Shown here one piece after another: positions 18,206 to 27,635 of a stretch of DNA of 64,000 nt. The DNA is from Calditrichota bacterium. GTDB lineage: Bacteria; Calditrichota; Calditrichia; Calditrichales; Calditrichaceae. The position numbers and the translations under genes are program-made. Position 1 is the first letter of the stretch. Every line of letters starts with the position of its first letter. The notes under the pieces were generated by a model. It was not told the origin of the DNA, ran no database searches, and worked only from the letters and a program-made list of their open reading frames with translations. The DNA lies in the NCBI GenBank assembly GCA_003854985.1, contig RQOG01000006.1, forward strand, positions 124,001 to 188,000, given 5' to 3'.

Positions 18206-18518
18206 TACATTTCTCAAAAAGCGGTATCTATTCCTATAAAACCAAATTCCCTGAAACTTTCTACAACCTTATTATCATTTCTTTTAAAAGCGACATGGTT
18301 ATTTGTACAAATTTAGACTTCTCGCATTTCCATAGTTCCTTATCAACCTGTTCGAAATGCTCTATGCTGTCCATAAATATTTTGGCTTCTTTATTTGTCC
18401 AGGTTCCAGCCAGGTGATCGAGGTCATTATATTTTTTAAATATAGTTTCTTTATCAAGTCTTATTGATTTTTTGTTGTAAAGATTAGTAATTATAAATAA
18501 AACTCTAAGTTTATACAA
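18206..18518 (-). pseudogene. Decayed VapBC-like toxin-antitoxin pair
   Basis: On the minus strand an 85-codon frame (18518 to 18261) contains DLDHLAGTWTNKEAKIF and HFEQVDKELWK, which resemble the C-terminal part of VapB-type antitoxins. The N-terminal DNA-binding part is not recognisable. Overlapping it in another frame, where a VapC toxin would begin, is MEMREV, a stop, then ICTNNHVAFKRNDNKVVESF and EFGFIGIDTAF before another stop. This looks like the first strand and helices of a PIN domain broken by an early stop and truncated. Both parts appear non-functional. The family call rests on pattern memory and is moderate. Confidence 0.5.
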
Positions 18519-18525
18519 TTTTAAT

Positions 18526-18554
18526 TTGACATGTTTATTTATGCCCTGTATATT
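18526..18554 (+). promoter_or_regulatory. his operon promoter
   Basis: A perfect -35 TTGACA (18526-18531) is followed by a 17-base spacer and -10 TATATT (18549-18554). Transcription would start near 18561, just ahead of the leader-peptide ribosome binding site. Confidence 0.8.
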
Positions 18555-18580
18555 TCTGCCAGTTTTCAGGAGAAATAAAA

Positions 18581-18643
18581 GTGATTATATTAAATCCGCG
18601 GCATCATCATCATATCAGAAAGCATTTCAGGCTGGCATTGTAA
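18581..18643 (+). CDS. hisL: His operon leader peptide (attenuator peptide)
   Basis: A 20-residue ORF starts at GTG 18581 and ends at TAA 18641-18643, with AGGAGA (18568-18573) seven bases upstream. The peptide reads MIILNPRHHHHIRKHFRLAL when GTG is read as Met. It has four consecutive His codons (18602-18613) and a fifth at 18623. It lies between a strong promoter and an intrinsic terminator ahead of hisG, exactly the layout of proteobacterial hisL. Ribosome stalling at the His codons when charged tRNA-His is scarce would favour an antiterminator. The longer frame beginning at 18526 reads the same bases in another frame and is not real. Confidence 0.85.
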   Translation: MIILNPRHHHHIRKHFRLAL

Positions 18644-18676
18644 AGCGGATGTCGTTGGTTAAAAATAACTTAAAAC

Positions 18677-18710
18677 AAACCCGGTTCAATGTGAGCCGGG
18701 TTTTTTTGTT
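18677..18710 (+). terminator. his attenuator terminator
   Basis: A 12-base-pair stem (18677-18688 with 18692-18703, one G-U pair, three-base loop) is followed by seven T. It sits 33 bases after the leader stop and 20 before hisG. CATTG and CGG at 18636-18648 can pair with CCG and CAATG at 18681-18691, giving a plausible competing antiterminator that a ribosome at the leader stop codon would mask. Confidence 0.85.
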
Positions 18711-18729
18711 TCTTTAAAAGGAGAAAAAT

Positions 18730-19584
18730 TTGATTACGCTCGCAGTGCAAAAATCAGGGCGACTGAGTGAAAAGTCGGTTAATTTATTAAAAGAATGCGG
18801 CATTCAATTTGAAAACGGGGGCAAAGACAAACTGAAAGCGGTGGCTTCCAATTTCCCCATGCAGATGCTTTTTCTGCGCGATGATGATATACCGGAATGC
18901 GTTGCCGACCGTATTGCCGATATCGGCATTGTCGGGGAGAATATTATCGTCGAGAAACAAAGGGAAGTGCAGGTTATCGAAAAACTGGGCTTCGCCCGCT
19001 GCCGGATGAGCATTGCCGTTCCCAAAGCCATGGAGTACAAATCGGCGGGCGATCTTAAAGGGAGAAAAATTGCCACTTCTTATCCTAATATTCTTGCATC
19101 TTTTTTGAAAGAAAAAAAGGTGCAGGCCGAAATTCATGAGATTAACGGCTCGGTTGAAATAGCGCCCAGCATCGGGCTGGCGGATGCGGTTTTTGATATT
19201 GTCAGCACCGGCAGCACGCTGATGAGCAACGGATTAAAGGAAGTGGAAACGGTGATGACTTCCCAGGCGGTTTTAATCGCCGCGCCGGAGCAGGACGCGC
19301 AGAAACGAGCTTTGATTGACAAACTGGTCTTTCGAATGAAATCGGTCAGAAAAGCCGGACAATATAAATATATCCTGCTCAATACGCCGAATGAAAAGAT
19401 CGATACCATAACAAATTTATTGCCCGGAATGAAGAGCCCCACGATTATGCCGCTGGCTATGAAAGGCTGGAGTTCCCTGCATTCAGTGATCCGCGAAGAT
19501 GATTTTTGGGAAATCATTGAAAAATTAAAAGACAACGGGGCGGAAGGCATTTTGGTTATACCAATTGAAAAAATGATAGGGTAG
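18730..19584 (+). CDS. hisG: ATP phosphoribosyltransferase, long form
   Basis: The 284-residue enzyme catalyses the first step of histidine synthesis, joining PRPP and ATP. The N-terminus ITLAVQKSGRLSEKS, the DIGIVGENI strand and the phosphate-binding loop VFDIVSTGSTL are characteristic. The length indicates the long HisG form with a C-terminal ACT-like regulatory domain (about 205-284), allowing histidine feedback without HisZ. The start is TTG 18730 after AAGGAG (18718-18723). First gene of the operon, under the attenuator. Confidence 0.95.
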   Translation: MITLAVQKSGRLSEKSVNLLKECGIQFENGGKDKLKAVASNFPMQMLFLRDDDIPECVADRIADIGIVGENIIVEKQREVQVIEKLGFARCRMSIAVPKAMEYKSAGDLKGRKIATSYPNILASFLKEKKVQAEIHEINGSVEIAPSIGLADAVFDIVSTGSTLMSNGLKEVETVMTSQAVLIAAPEQDAQKRALIDKLVFRMKSVRKAGQYKYILLNTPNEKIDTITNLLPGMKSPTIMPLAMKGWSSLHSVIREDDFWEIIEKLKDNGAEGILVIPIEKMIG

Positions 19585-19593
19585 AGGCGCTTG

Positions 19594-20886
19594 ATGAAGG
19601 TTTATATTAATCCTCCGCAAAAAGAATGGGATGAAATTATCCGCCGTCCGGTTATCGACTGGAAAAATATACAGTCTGTTGTGGAGCCTATTTTACAAAA
19701 AGTTAAAGCGGAAGGCGACCGGGCAGTAATAGAATTGACGGAAAAATTTGATAAAATAAAGCTGACCGAACTTGCCGTTAAGGAAACGGAATTAAAGAAA
19801 TCGGCAGCCCGCTTAGATGAGGCTTTAAAACAGGCCATTAGAACAGCGGTAAGGAATATTTCTCTTTTTCATAAAGAACAGCAAACGCCGCTTAAAAAAA
19901 TCGAAACCATGCCCGGCGTAGTTTGCTGGCGCAAGCAAATACCTATCGAAAAGGTTGGTCTTTACGTTCCCGGCGGAACGGCGCCGCTGTTTTCCACATT
20001 GCTTATGTTAGGCATTCCGGCAAAAATAGCCGGTTGCCAAGAAATCATTTTATGCAGTCCACCGGATAAAAACGGTAATCTACACCCGGCTATTTTGTTT
20101 ACCGCAGACTTGCTCGAAATAAAAAAGGTTTTTAAGGTCGGCGGCGCCCAGGCCATAGCCGCAATGGCTTATGGCACGGAAACCGTACCAAAAGTATATA
20201 AAATATTCGGCCCCGGAAATCAGTATGTTACCGCGGCTAAACAATTAGTCAGTATGGAAGGCGCAGCCATTGATTTACCGGCAGGTCCATCGGAAGTGGC
20301 GGTGCTTGCCGATGATCAGGCTGATCCTGCTTTTATAGCGGTTGATTTGCTTTCACAGGCTGAACACGGCCCGGACAGCCAGGTCATTCTGATTACAAAT
20401 TCCGAAAAGGTAATTAAACAAACGCAGGATGAAATCGAAAAACAGCTTAAAGACCTGCCCAGAAAATCCTTTGTGGAGAAATCTCTGGCAGAAAGCAAAG
20501 CGGTTTGTTTTGATTCTTTGGATGATATGATGAAACTCGTAAATCTCTATGCGCCGGAACATTTAATTCTTAACATAGCCAATGCTAGCCAGCTCGCGGA
20601 AATGGTTGTAAATGCCGGATCGGTGTTTATCGGAGCTTTTACGCCCGAATCCGCCGGCGATTATGCATCGGGAACCAATCATACCCTGCCGACAAACGCT
20701 TATGCGCGTAATTACAGCGGCGTTTCGCTGGACAGTTTTATAAAGCAGGTTACTTTTCAGGAAATTACCAAAAAGGGCTTGCGGCAGATAGGGCCCGCTA
20801 TCGAAGAAATGGCTGAAGCAGAAGGATTACAGGCGCACCGGAATGCAGTGCGTATTCGTTTGAAAAAGATAAAGGATCAAGAATAA
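19594..20886 (+). CDS. hisD: Histidinol dehydrogenase
   Basis: The 430-residue enzyme carries out the last two oxidations, L-histidinol to histidine, using NAD and Zn. Family motifs are YVPGGTAPLFSTLLM, VGGAQAIAAMAYGTE, FGPGNQYVTAAKQLV and SAGDYASGTNHTLPT. ATG 19594 is chosen over TTG 19591 because it has the better codon and follows AGAGG (19583-19587). It lies nine bases after hisG. Confidence 0.95.
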   Translation: MKVYINPPQKEWDEIIRRPVIDWKNIQSVVEPILQKVKAEGDRAVIELTEKFDKIKLTELAVKETELKKSAARLDEALKQAIRTAVRNISLFHKEQQTPLKKIETMPGVVCWRKQIPIEKVGLYVPGGTAPLFSTLLMLGIPAKIAGCQEIILCSPPDKNGNLHPAILFTADLLEIKKVFKVGGAQAIAAMAYGTETVPKVYKIFGPGNQYVTAAKQLVSMEGAAIDLPAGPSEVAVLADDQADPAFIAVDLLSQAEHGPDSQVILITNSEKVIKQTQDEIEKQLKDLPRKSFVEKSLAESKAVCFDSLDDMMKLVNLYAPEHLILNIANASQLAEMVVNAGSVFIGAFTPESAGDYASGTNHTLPTNAYARNYSGVSLDSFIKQVTFQEITKKGLRQIGPAIEEMAEAEGLQAHRNAVRIRLKKIKDQE

Positions 20887-20887
20887 T

Positions 20888-21946
20888 ATGACCATTGAAG
20901 AAACAGTAAAACTAGCCCGGCCAAATATCTTGACGCTTAAACCTTATGCCTGCGCCCGGGATGAATTTAAAGGCCAGGCAGATATCTTTTTGGATGCCAA
21001 CGAAAACTCCATGGGTTCGGTTTTGTCTGAAGCGATGAATCGTTATCCCGATCCGTTACAGGTAAAATTGAAAGAAAAAATTGCCGAAGTTAAACAGGTC
21101 AATCCAAATCAGATTTTTCTCGGCAACGGCAGCGATGAAGCTATTGATCTGCTTTACCGGGTATTTTGCCAGCCTGGTCAGGATTCGGTTATCATTCAGC
21201 CGCCGACTTACGGCATGTATGGTGTGAGCGCGAATATCAATGATGTTAAAATTCTTGAAGCGCCGCTGACGCCTGATTTTCAGCCTGATGTGGAAAAAGT
21301 AATCTCTCTGACTGGAGCTTATACAAAAATGATTTTCTTTTGTTCACCCAATAATCCCAGCGCTAACATCATGGATGTGGAAAACGTAAAAATGATTTTA
21401 ACGAAATTCCCCGGTATTGTTATTATTGACGAAGCCTATATTGATTTCAGCGAAAAAAAATCCTGGATCGAAGAATTAAACCGCTATCCGAATCTGGTTG
21501 TTATGCAGACCTTTTCCAAAGCCTGGGGAATGGCCGGCTTAAGATTAGGGATGTTATTTGCACATCCGCAGATTATCAGTTTGATGAATAAAACCAAACC
21601 GCCTTATAACGTGAATGAATGTACGCAAAAATTAGCGTTTGCCGCCCTGAGCAATAAGAATCATAAAGATGAAATGGTAAAAATGCTGCTTTCCGAAAGA
21701 GCGAACCTGATAAATGGATTATCCGCTTTAAAACCAGTTAAAAAAGTGTATCCCAGCGACGCTAATTTTTTGCTGGTCAAATTTAATGATGCCGGGAAAA
21801 TGTATAAAGACCTGATGAACCGCAGTATTATTGTCCGCAATCGCAGTAGTATGCCGGGCTGTGATAATTGTCTGCGTATAACAGTCGGGAAACCGGATGA
21901 AAATAAAAGATTGATACAAACAATAAAAGAACTGGATACGAAATGA
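20888..21946 (+). CDS. hisC: Histidinol-phosphate aminotransferase
   Basis: The 352-residue class I/II PLP aminotransferase has the substrate-side [31 protein letters not shown], the PLP Asp motif IIDEAYIDF and the PLP lysine in [15 protein letters not shown]. It converts imidazole-acetol phosphate to histidinol phosphate. Length is normal for HisC. The start follows the hisD stop by one base, and its end overlaps hisB by four bases (ATGA). Confidence 0.95.
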   Translation: MTIEETVKLARPNILTLKPYACARDEFKGQADIFLDANENSMGSVLSEAMNRYPDPLQVKLKEKIAEVKQVNPNQIFLGNGSDEAIDLLYRVFCQPGQDSVIIQPPTYGMYGVSANINDVKILEAPLTPDFQPDVEKVISLTGAYTKMIFFCSPNNPSANIMDVENVKMILTKFPGIVIIDEAYIDFSEKKSWIEELNRYPNLVVMQTFSKAWGMAGLRLGMLFAHPQIISLMNKTKPPYNVNECTQKLAFAALSNKNHKDEMVKMLLSERANLINGLSALKPVKKVYPSDANFLLVKFNDAGKMYKDLMNRSIIVRNRSSMPGCDNCLRITVGKPDENKRLIQTIKELDTK

Positions 21947-23034
21947 AACGTGCACTATTCATTGATCGCGACGGCACCATTATTATTGAGCCTGCCGATG
22001 AACAGATCGATTCCTTTGAAAAACTTGAATTTTATCCCGGCGCTATAACGGCGCTGGCGAAAATCGCTAAAGAAACCGATTTTGAACTGGTTATGGTCTC
22101 GAATCAGGATGGTTTAGGTACGGCTTCTTTTCCGGAACATACGTTCCGGCCGGTGCATAACTTTATAATAAAAACACTGGAAGGCGAAGGCATAAGATTT
22201 AAAAAATTACTTATAGATAATTCGTTTCCGCATGAAAATTCTCCTAAGCGCAAGCCGGGCACGGGTATGCTGAAAGGCTATATGAATGGTAATTATGATT
22301 TAGCAGGTTCATATGTTATCGGCGACCGTAAAACGGATGTACAATTAGCTAAGAACCTGGGATGCAAATCAATCAGGCTGACGACCGAAAAGGAGAAAGA
22401 AGCTGATCTTGTAACAACCGACTGGAATAAGATTTATGAATATTTAAAAAATCCTCCCCGGTGTGCTGAAGTTGCAAGGAAAACAAGGGAAACGGATATT
22501 CATCTCAAAATTAATCTTGACGGTTCGGGAAAATACAAGATAAAATCAGGCCTTGGTTTTTTCGATCACATGCTGGAGCTCTTTACAAAGCATTCGGGCT
22601 GCGATATTACCTTAAAAGTTAAGGGTGATTTGCATGTGGATGAACACCATTCGGTGGAAGACACAGCCTTGGCTTTGGGCGAAGCGTTTAAGAAAGCCAT
22701 GGGCGATAAACGCGGCATGGAACGTTATGGCTTTGTTTTGCCGATGGATGAATGCCTGACCTTGGCCGCCCTTGATTTTTCGGGACGGCCCGACCTGATC
22801 TGGAACGTTAGTTTCAAACGCGAAAAAGTCGGCGATATGCCTACCGAGTTGTTTAAACATTTTTTTAAATCGTTTTGCGATGCAGCGGGTTTGAACCTGC
22901 ATATCACGGCCCAGGGCGAAAATGAACATCATAAAATTGAAGCGGTTTTTAAAGCGGTGGCCAGATCAATTAAACAGGCTTTACGCCGCGATCCGCGAGA
23001 TTTTTCCATACCCAGCAGTAAGGGAATTCTATGA
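21943..23034 (+). CDS. hisB: Bifunctional histidinol-phosphatase / imidazoleglycerol-phosphate dehydratase
   Basis: The 363-residue fusion has two domains. Residues 1-165 are a HAD phosphatase ([27 protein letters not shown]), giving histidinol from its phosphate. Residues about 172-363 are the dehydratase ([41 protein letters not shown]), with the manganese-binding His clusters intact. This two-domain form is known from enterobacteria and Bacteroidetes. It is embedded in the operon with four-base overlaps on both sides. Confidence 0.95.
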   Translation: MKRALFIDRDGTIIIEPADEQIDSFEKLEFYPGAITALAKIAKETDFELVMVSNQDGLGTASFPEHTFRPVHNFIIKTLEGEGIRFKKLLIDNSFPHENSPKRKPGTGMLKGYMNGNYDLAGSYVIGDRKTDVQLAKNLGCKSIRLTTEKEKEADLVTTDWNKIYEYLKNPPRCAEVARKTRETDIHLKINLDGSGKYKIKSGLGFFDHMLELFTKHSGCDITLKVKGDLHVDEHHSVEDTALALGEAFKKAMGDKRGMERYGFVLPMDECLTLAALDFSGRPDLIWNVSFKREKVGDMPTELFKHFFKSFCDAAGLNLHITAQGENEHHKIEAVFKAVARSIKQALRRDPRDFSIPSSKGIL

Positions 23035-23612
23035 ATATCGTAATTATTAAATATAATGCCGGTAACATTCATTCGGTTAAAATAGCCCTGAACCGGCTGG
23101 GTATAGAACCGGTGGTCAGCGATGATCCTGATGTGATTCGTACGGCGGAAAAAGTGATTTTTCCCGGCGTCGGCGAAGCCAGTACGGCTATGGAATACCT
23201 TAGTAAAAATAACCTCACCGGCGTTATCCGCGGGCTGAAACAGCCGTTTCTGGGTATCTGTCTCGGCCTTCAGTTAATGTGCGCCTATTCCGAAGAAAAT
23301 AATACAACCTGCCTGAATGTATTTGATGTACAGGTGCGGAAGTTTCCTCCGAAAGACAAAGTGCCACACATGGGCTGGAATAATATTACCGGTTTGTCCG
23401 GTCCCTTGTTTAATAAAATTCCCGACGGTTCTTTTGTTTATTTTGTGCATTCATTTTACGCGGAAACCGGCCCGGAAACCATTGCGACGGGTAATTATAT
23501 CCTGCCGTTCAGCGCAGGGCTGAATAAAGATAATTTTTACGCCCTGCAGTTTCACCCGGAAAAAAGCGGTAAAACAGGCGAGCAGATTTTAAGGAATTTT
23601 TTAGCGTTATGA
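23031..23612 (+). CDS. hisH: Imidazole glycerol phosphate synthase, glutamine amidotransferase subunit
   Basis: The 193-residue class I amidotransferase has the nucleophile Cys in [11 protein letters not shown] (near residue 81) and the catalytic His/Glu in LQFHPEKS. It supplies ammonia to HisF. The start overlaps the hisB stop (ATGA) and its stop overlaps hisA. Confidence 0.95.
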   Translation: MNIVIIKYNAGNIHSVKIALNRLGIEPVVSDDPDVIRTAEKVIFPGVGEASTAMEYLSKNNLTGVIRGLKQPFLGICLGLQLMCAYSEENNTTCLNVFDVQVRKFPPKDKVPHMGWNNITGLSGPLFNKIPDGSFVYFVHSFYAETGPETIATGNYILPFSAGLNKDNFYALQFHPEKSGKTGEQILRNFLAL

Positions 23613-24331
23613 TTACAATTATACCGGCTATTGATGTTATTGACGGGAAATGCGTACGACTGACGCGCGGCGACTATGCGACGAAAAAAATATACAGCGA
23701 TGATCCGCTGGAAACGGCCAGGTTATTTGAAGATCATGGTATTAAAAGACTGCACATGGTCGATCTGGATGGGGCTCGGGAGAAGAAAGTTATCAATATA
23801 AATACCTTAAAAAAGGTGGCTGATGGAACAAATCTGGTCATCGATTTCGGCGGCGGGGTGCAGACAAGAAAAGATCTGGAGCTTGCGCTCGACTGCGGAG
23901 CGCAAATGATAACTGCCGGTAGTATTGCGGTTCGCGATTCGGCAACGGTGTTAAACTGGCTGAATGAATTTGGCGCGGAAACAATTATTTTAGGCGCAGA
24001 TTATAAACGGAATAAAATCGCCGTTTCGGGTTGGCAGGAATCCGCCGATATATCTTTAACCGATTTTATAAAATTTTATTATGAAAAAGGCATACGCAAG
24101 ATCATCTGTACGGATATTCAGCGCGACGGGATGCTGGCGGGGCCGGCGTTGCAAAAATATATTGATATTAAAACTTCTTTTCCTGAGATAGTTCTTATCG
24201 CCAGCGGCGGCGTAAGCGGAATTGACGATGTAAAAAAATTGAATGACGCCGGTATCGATGGTGTTATTATCGGTAAAGCAATTTATGAAAATAGAATTAC
24301 TTTAAAGGAACTGGAACCCTATTTATGCTGA
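23609..24331 (+). CDS. hisA: ProFAR isomerase
   Basis: The 240-residue TIM-barrel enzyme isomerises ProFAR to [43 protein letters not shown] and IASGGVSG carry the two phosphate-binding loops and the catalytic Asp residues. It overlaps hisH by four bases and hisF by seven. Confidence 0.95.
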   Translation: MITIIPAIDVIDGKCVRLTRGDYATKKIYSDDPLETARLFEDHGIKRLHMVDLDGAREKKVININTLKKVADGTNLVIDFGGGVQTRKDLELALDCGAQMITAGSIAVRDSATVLNWLNEFGAETIILGADYKRNKIAVSGWQESADISLTDFIKFYYEKGIRKIICTDIQRDGMLAGPALQKYIDIKTSFPEIVLIASGGVSGIDDVKKLNDAGIDGVIIGKAIYENRITLKELEPYLC

Positions 24332-25080
24332 CCAAAAGAATAATACCCTGCCTGGATATTGCGGGCGGGCAAACGGTTAAGGGCGTAAATTTTGTGAATA
24401 TCCGTCAGGCCGGCGACCCGGTAGCCCTTGGCGCCGCATACGCCGAACAGGGCGCCGACGAACTATGCTTTTTAGATATTACGGCTACCATAGAGAATCG
24501 CTCAACCTTTGCTGAGTTAGTAAAACAAATTGCTCTGCATGTTAATATTCCCTTCACCGTAGGCGGCGGCATTGCCTGCGAAAAGGATGTTGAAGTTTTA
24601 CTAAGCGCCGGGGCAGATAAGATTACCGTTAATTCTGCGGCGGTAAAGAATCCGGAATTAATTAACCGGCTGGCGCTTAATTTCGGCAGCCAGTGCGTGG
24701 TGCTGGCGATTGATACGAAATTTGAAGAAAATGAATGGACGGTTTATGTGCATGGCGGCCGGACACCGACCGGAATCAATACCATAAAATGGGCTGAAGA
24801 AGCCTGTCAAAGAGGCGCGGGCGAAATTCTGCTAACGTCCATGAATCATGACGGCACCAAAAATGGATTTGCTCTGGATATTACCAGCGCGCTTTCCGAA
24901 AAATTACCGATTCCCATTATTGCCTCCGGCGGGGCGGGAACCTGTGACCTTTTTGTGGATGTATTTACCAAAGGAAAGGCAGACGCTGCTCTGGCGGCCA
25001 GTATCTTTCATTTCGGTGAAATACCAATACCGAAATTAAAACAATATCTAAAAGAAAAGAAAGTAGCGGTGAGATTATGA
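24325..25080 (+). CDS. hisF: Imidazole glycerol phosphate synthase, cyclase subunit
   Basis: The 251-residue TIM barrel shows [49 protein letters not shown] and IIASGGAGT. Catalytic Asp residues are present. It forms IGP and AICAR from PRFAR with HisH ammonia. Overlaps hisA and, by four bases, hisIE. Confidence 0.95.
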   Translation: MLTKRIIPCLDIAGGQTVKGVNFVNIRQAGDPVALGAAYAEQGADELCFLDITATIENRSTFAELVKQIALHVNIPFTVGGGIACEKDVEVLLSAGADKITVNSAAVKNPELINRLALNFGSQCVVLAIDTKFEENEWTVYVHGGRTPTGINTIKWAEEACQRGAGEILLTSMNHDGTKNGFALDITSALSEKLPIPIIASGGAGTCDLFVDVFTKGKADAALAASIFHFGEIPIPKLKQYLKEKKVAVRL

Positions 25081-25676
25081 AAATTGATTTTGAAAAAGGA
25101 GGCGGTTTGGTTCCGGCAATCGTTCAGGGTTACCGGACAAATAAAGTGCTGATGCTTGGATATATGAATGAACAGTCTCTTGAGGAGACAAAAAAGACCG
25201 GCAAGGTTACTTTTTACAGCAGATCAAGAAAAAAACTCTGGACAAAAGGTGAAACCAGCAATAACTATTTGTTTCTTAAGGAAATTATCATTGATTGCGA
25301 CGGAGATACATTGCTGGTCAAGGCCGATCCGGCCGGACCGGTATGCCATACCGGAGCCGATACCTGCTTCAGTGAAGTTAACGCCAATACAGGGAATTTT
25401 CTTTACCAGTTAGAAAACATTATCAGGGACAGGCAAATTCATCCCAAAGAAAATTCATATACCAATATACTGTTTTCCAAAGGCGTCGAAAAAATTGCGC
25501 AGAAAGTCGGCGAAGAAGCCACAGAAGTGGTTATCGAAGGCGTTCGAAGTAACATTCCGCGTTTAAAAGAGGAAACTGCCGATCTGTTATATCACCTGTT
25601 AGCGCTTTTAAGATTTCATGATGTTGATTTGGATGAGGTGTTCGAAGTTTTGGAAAAGCGGCATGTCACTGAATAG
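25077..25676 (+). CDS. hisIE: Bifunctional phosphoribosyl-AMP cyclohydrolase / phosphoribosyl-ATP pyrophosphatase
   Basis: The 199-residue fusion has HisI at about 1-108 ([35 protein letters not shown], and zinc-binding CDGDT and CHTGADTCF). HisE follows at about 112-199 ([27 protein letters not shown]). It performs steps two and three of the pathway and closes the operon, so all ten pathway activities are encoded in this run. Confidence 0.95.
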   Translation: MKIDFEKGGGLVPAIVQGYRTNKVLMLGYMNEQSLEETKKTGKVTFYSRSRKKLWTKGETSNNYLFLKEIIIDCDGDTLLVKADPAGPVCHTGADTCFSEVNANTGNFLYQLENIIRDRQIHPKENSYTNILFSKGVEKIAQKVGEEATEVVIEGVRSNIPRLKEETADLLYHLLALLRFHDVDLDEVFEVLEKRHVTE

Positions 25677-25706
25677 TCCTTATTACGGGACTTAGTAAGC
25701 GCTATT

Positions 25707-25741
25707 GTCGTTGCCCCGCAAGGGACGGCTTGCGCCGCGAC
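25707..25741. other. GC-rich hairpin in spacer after his operon
   Basis: The 200-base spacer 25677-25876 is more GC-rich than most spacers here. Nested arms GTCG (25707-25710)/CGAC (25738-25741) and GCAAG (25718-25722)/CTTGC (25729-25733) could fold into a hairpin. There is no T-run, so it is not a clear terminator. I see no gene in this spacer. Confidence 0.3.
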
Positions 25742-25876
25742 CAGTCAGCTGAATAAGAAACAATCTTTTGCGCTTGGCTTTGAATTTGCCGTATCGTTGT
25801 CTCCGTTTCGTAAGCGGCTTTTTATTGATGATTTTTATTTCTATATTTATATCATATTTGATTTCACAGGGAAGAG

Positions 25877-27451
25877 ATGACGAAGTATATCATTGCTCAT
25901 GATGTGGGCACCAGCGCCGATAAAGCCCTTTTGGTTGATGTGCAGGGAAGAATCATAGAATCAACCCGTCAGGAATATGCCATTTATCATCCTAAACCCG
26001 GATATGCCGAACAGGATGCAGATGAAATATTTGGTGCGGTCTGCGCCACTACTGTGGAAATTGTTAATCGAGCTGGCATTGAAGCCGGTCAGGTAGCCGG
26101 AATAACCTTTTCCTCGCAGGTGCAATCCCTGATTCCCATTGATAAAAACGGTCAGGCTTTAAGACGGACCATGAATTGGCTGGATACGCGCAGCGCCGCT
26201 ATTTTGAGGGAAAAGCTGTGGAAACCGCCCCGGTTGATGGGGTATAATCCGATTAATTTACTAAGATTTATTAGAATTACCGGAGGCAGTCCGGGTCTGG
26301 CCGGAAAGGATCCTATTGCAAAAATAATCTGGCTGAAAGAATTTGAACCTGAGATTTTTAATAATACTTATAAATTTCTGGATTTAAAGGATTACCTGAT
26401 ATTTCGTTTAACGGGTAATTATGTTACCTCTATGGATGTGGCTTATGTCTGGTGGCTGATGGATACGCGTAAATTGGGCGGCTATCGATGGCATGAAGGA
26501 TTATGCAGTTTAGCCGGAATAACTCCGGACTACCTGCCTGAATTGAAAACAAGCATGGATATTGCCGGAGAATTAACGGAACAAGCTGCAATCAGGTTGG
26601 AATTAGACAAAGGAATTCCGGTAATAATTGGTTCCACGGATCTGGCTTCAGCCGCGATAGGCTCGGGCGCCATTAAAAATGGACAGATACATATTCGAAT
26701 AGGCACCAGCGGTGGAGCGGCCGGGCATTTCAGCAAACGAAAAATTGATCTTTTACATTATACGGGTTGTATCGGCAGTGTTTTTCCGGATAAGTATTAT
26801 CTGGGTATCGGCGCACAGGAAACGGCCGGTCTCTGTCTGGAATGGCTGAAAAACCACGTTCTTTATCATGAAGAGCAATTGCGTGAAGAAGCGCATGTAG
26901 TAGATATTTACAAATTATTGGATAATCTGGCGGAAAAAGCGCCGCCCGGATCGGAAGGGCTGATGTTTACACCTTGGATGTACGGGGAGCGCTGTCCGAT
27001 TAACGACGACAGCGTAAGGGCCGGATTTCATAACATCGGTTTAAATCACAATCGCGAACATCTGATCCGGGCCGTGCTGGAGGGGGTTGCTTTCAATATT
27101 CGCTGGGCGTTGGAAACCCTGGAAAATCTATATCAGCCGGTGGAGCGGGTGCACGCCATAGGCGGCGGAACAAAAAGTGACATCTGGTGCCGGATTTTAG
27201 CCGATGTAACCGGTCACGAAATACTGCAGACTGAAAATCCCCAGGAAGCCAGCGCCCGGGGCATGGCCTTATTGGCCTGGATGGCTTTAGGTTATCTTGA
27301 TAACGAAGATGACATCATCGACAGAATTAAAATCCAGCGGCATTTTACGCCCAATCCCGAAAACCGATCTGTTTATGACAAGATGTTTGCGGAATTTAAA
27401 AATATCTACAAGCAAAATAAAAGCTGGTATAAGAGGATGAACAGGGGATAG
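25877..27451 (+). CDS. FGGY-family carbohydrate kinase (xylulokinase-like)
   Basis: The 524-residue kinase of the ASKHA fold has the N-terminal phosphate-1 loop HDVGTSADKALLVD, GITFSSQVQSLI, the signature-like NWLDTRSAAI and the C-terminal adenosine/glycine loop AIGGGTKSDIWCRI followed by DVTGHEI. It phosphorylates a sugar such as xylulose or a related pentulose or polyol. The exact substrate is not determinable. No pentose catabolism gene is adjacent. Confidence 0.85.
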   Translation: MTKYIIAHDVGTSADKALLVDVQGRIIESTRQEYAIYHPKPGYAEQDADEIFGAVCATTVEIVNRAGIEAGQVAGITFSSQVQSLIPIDKNGQALRRTMNWLDTRSAAILREKLWKPPRLMGYNPINLLRFIRITGGSPGLAGKDPIAKIIWLKEFEPEIFNNTYKFLDLKDYLIFRLTGNYVTSMDVAYVWWLMDTRKLGGYRWHEGLCSLAGITPDYLPELKTSMDIAGELTEQAAIRLELDKGIPVIIGSTDLASAAIGSGAIKNGQIHIRIGTSGGAAGHFSKRKIDLLHYTGCIGSVFPDKYYLGIGAQETAGLCLEWLKNHVLYHEEQLREEAHVVDIYKLLDNLAEKAPPGSEGLMFTPWMYGERCPINDDSVRAGFHNIGLNHNREHLIRAVLEGVAFNIRWALETLENLYQPVERVHAIGGGTKSDIWCRILADVTGHEILQTENPQEASARGMALLAWMALGYLDNEDDIIDRIKIQRHFTPNPENRSVYDKMFAEFKNIYKQNKSWYKRMNRG

Positions 27452-27635
27452 AGCACTCAGAGATATTTTCATCTTAAAGATAGGTAAAAAAGGTTTGACA
27501 ATCGTGTATCAACTAAGTCAGATAAAAATCAGTATTGAGGTTCTTGATAGCCAATTACTATCGGATGAAGAAAACGCGCCGACCCATTTAAAATTGGGGC
27601 TTGATTATGCATGACGTTAGTTATTAAACTCATCC

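Noticed and set aside
18526-18717. 63-codon frame upstream of hisG
   Set aside because: It begins in the -35 element and reads through the leader peptide and terminator in a different frame; the His leader explains the sequence better.
27495-27614. 39-codon frame ending LKLGLDYA before the hydrolase gene
   Set aside because: Composition looks protein-like, but the start would be TTG or GTG with a poorly spaced ribosome binding site and there is no family match; it may be a gene remnant.
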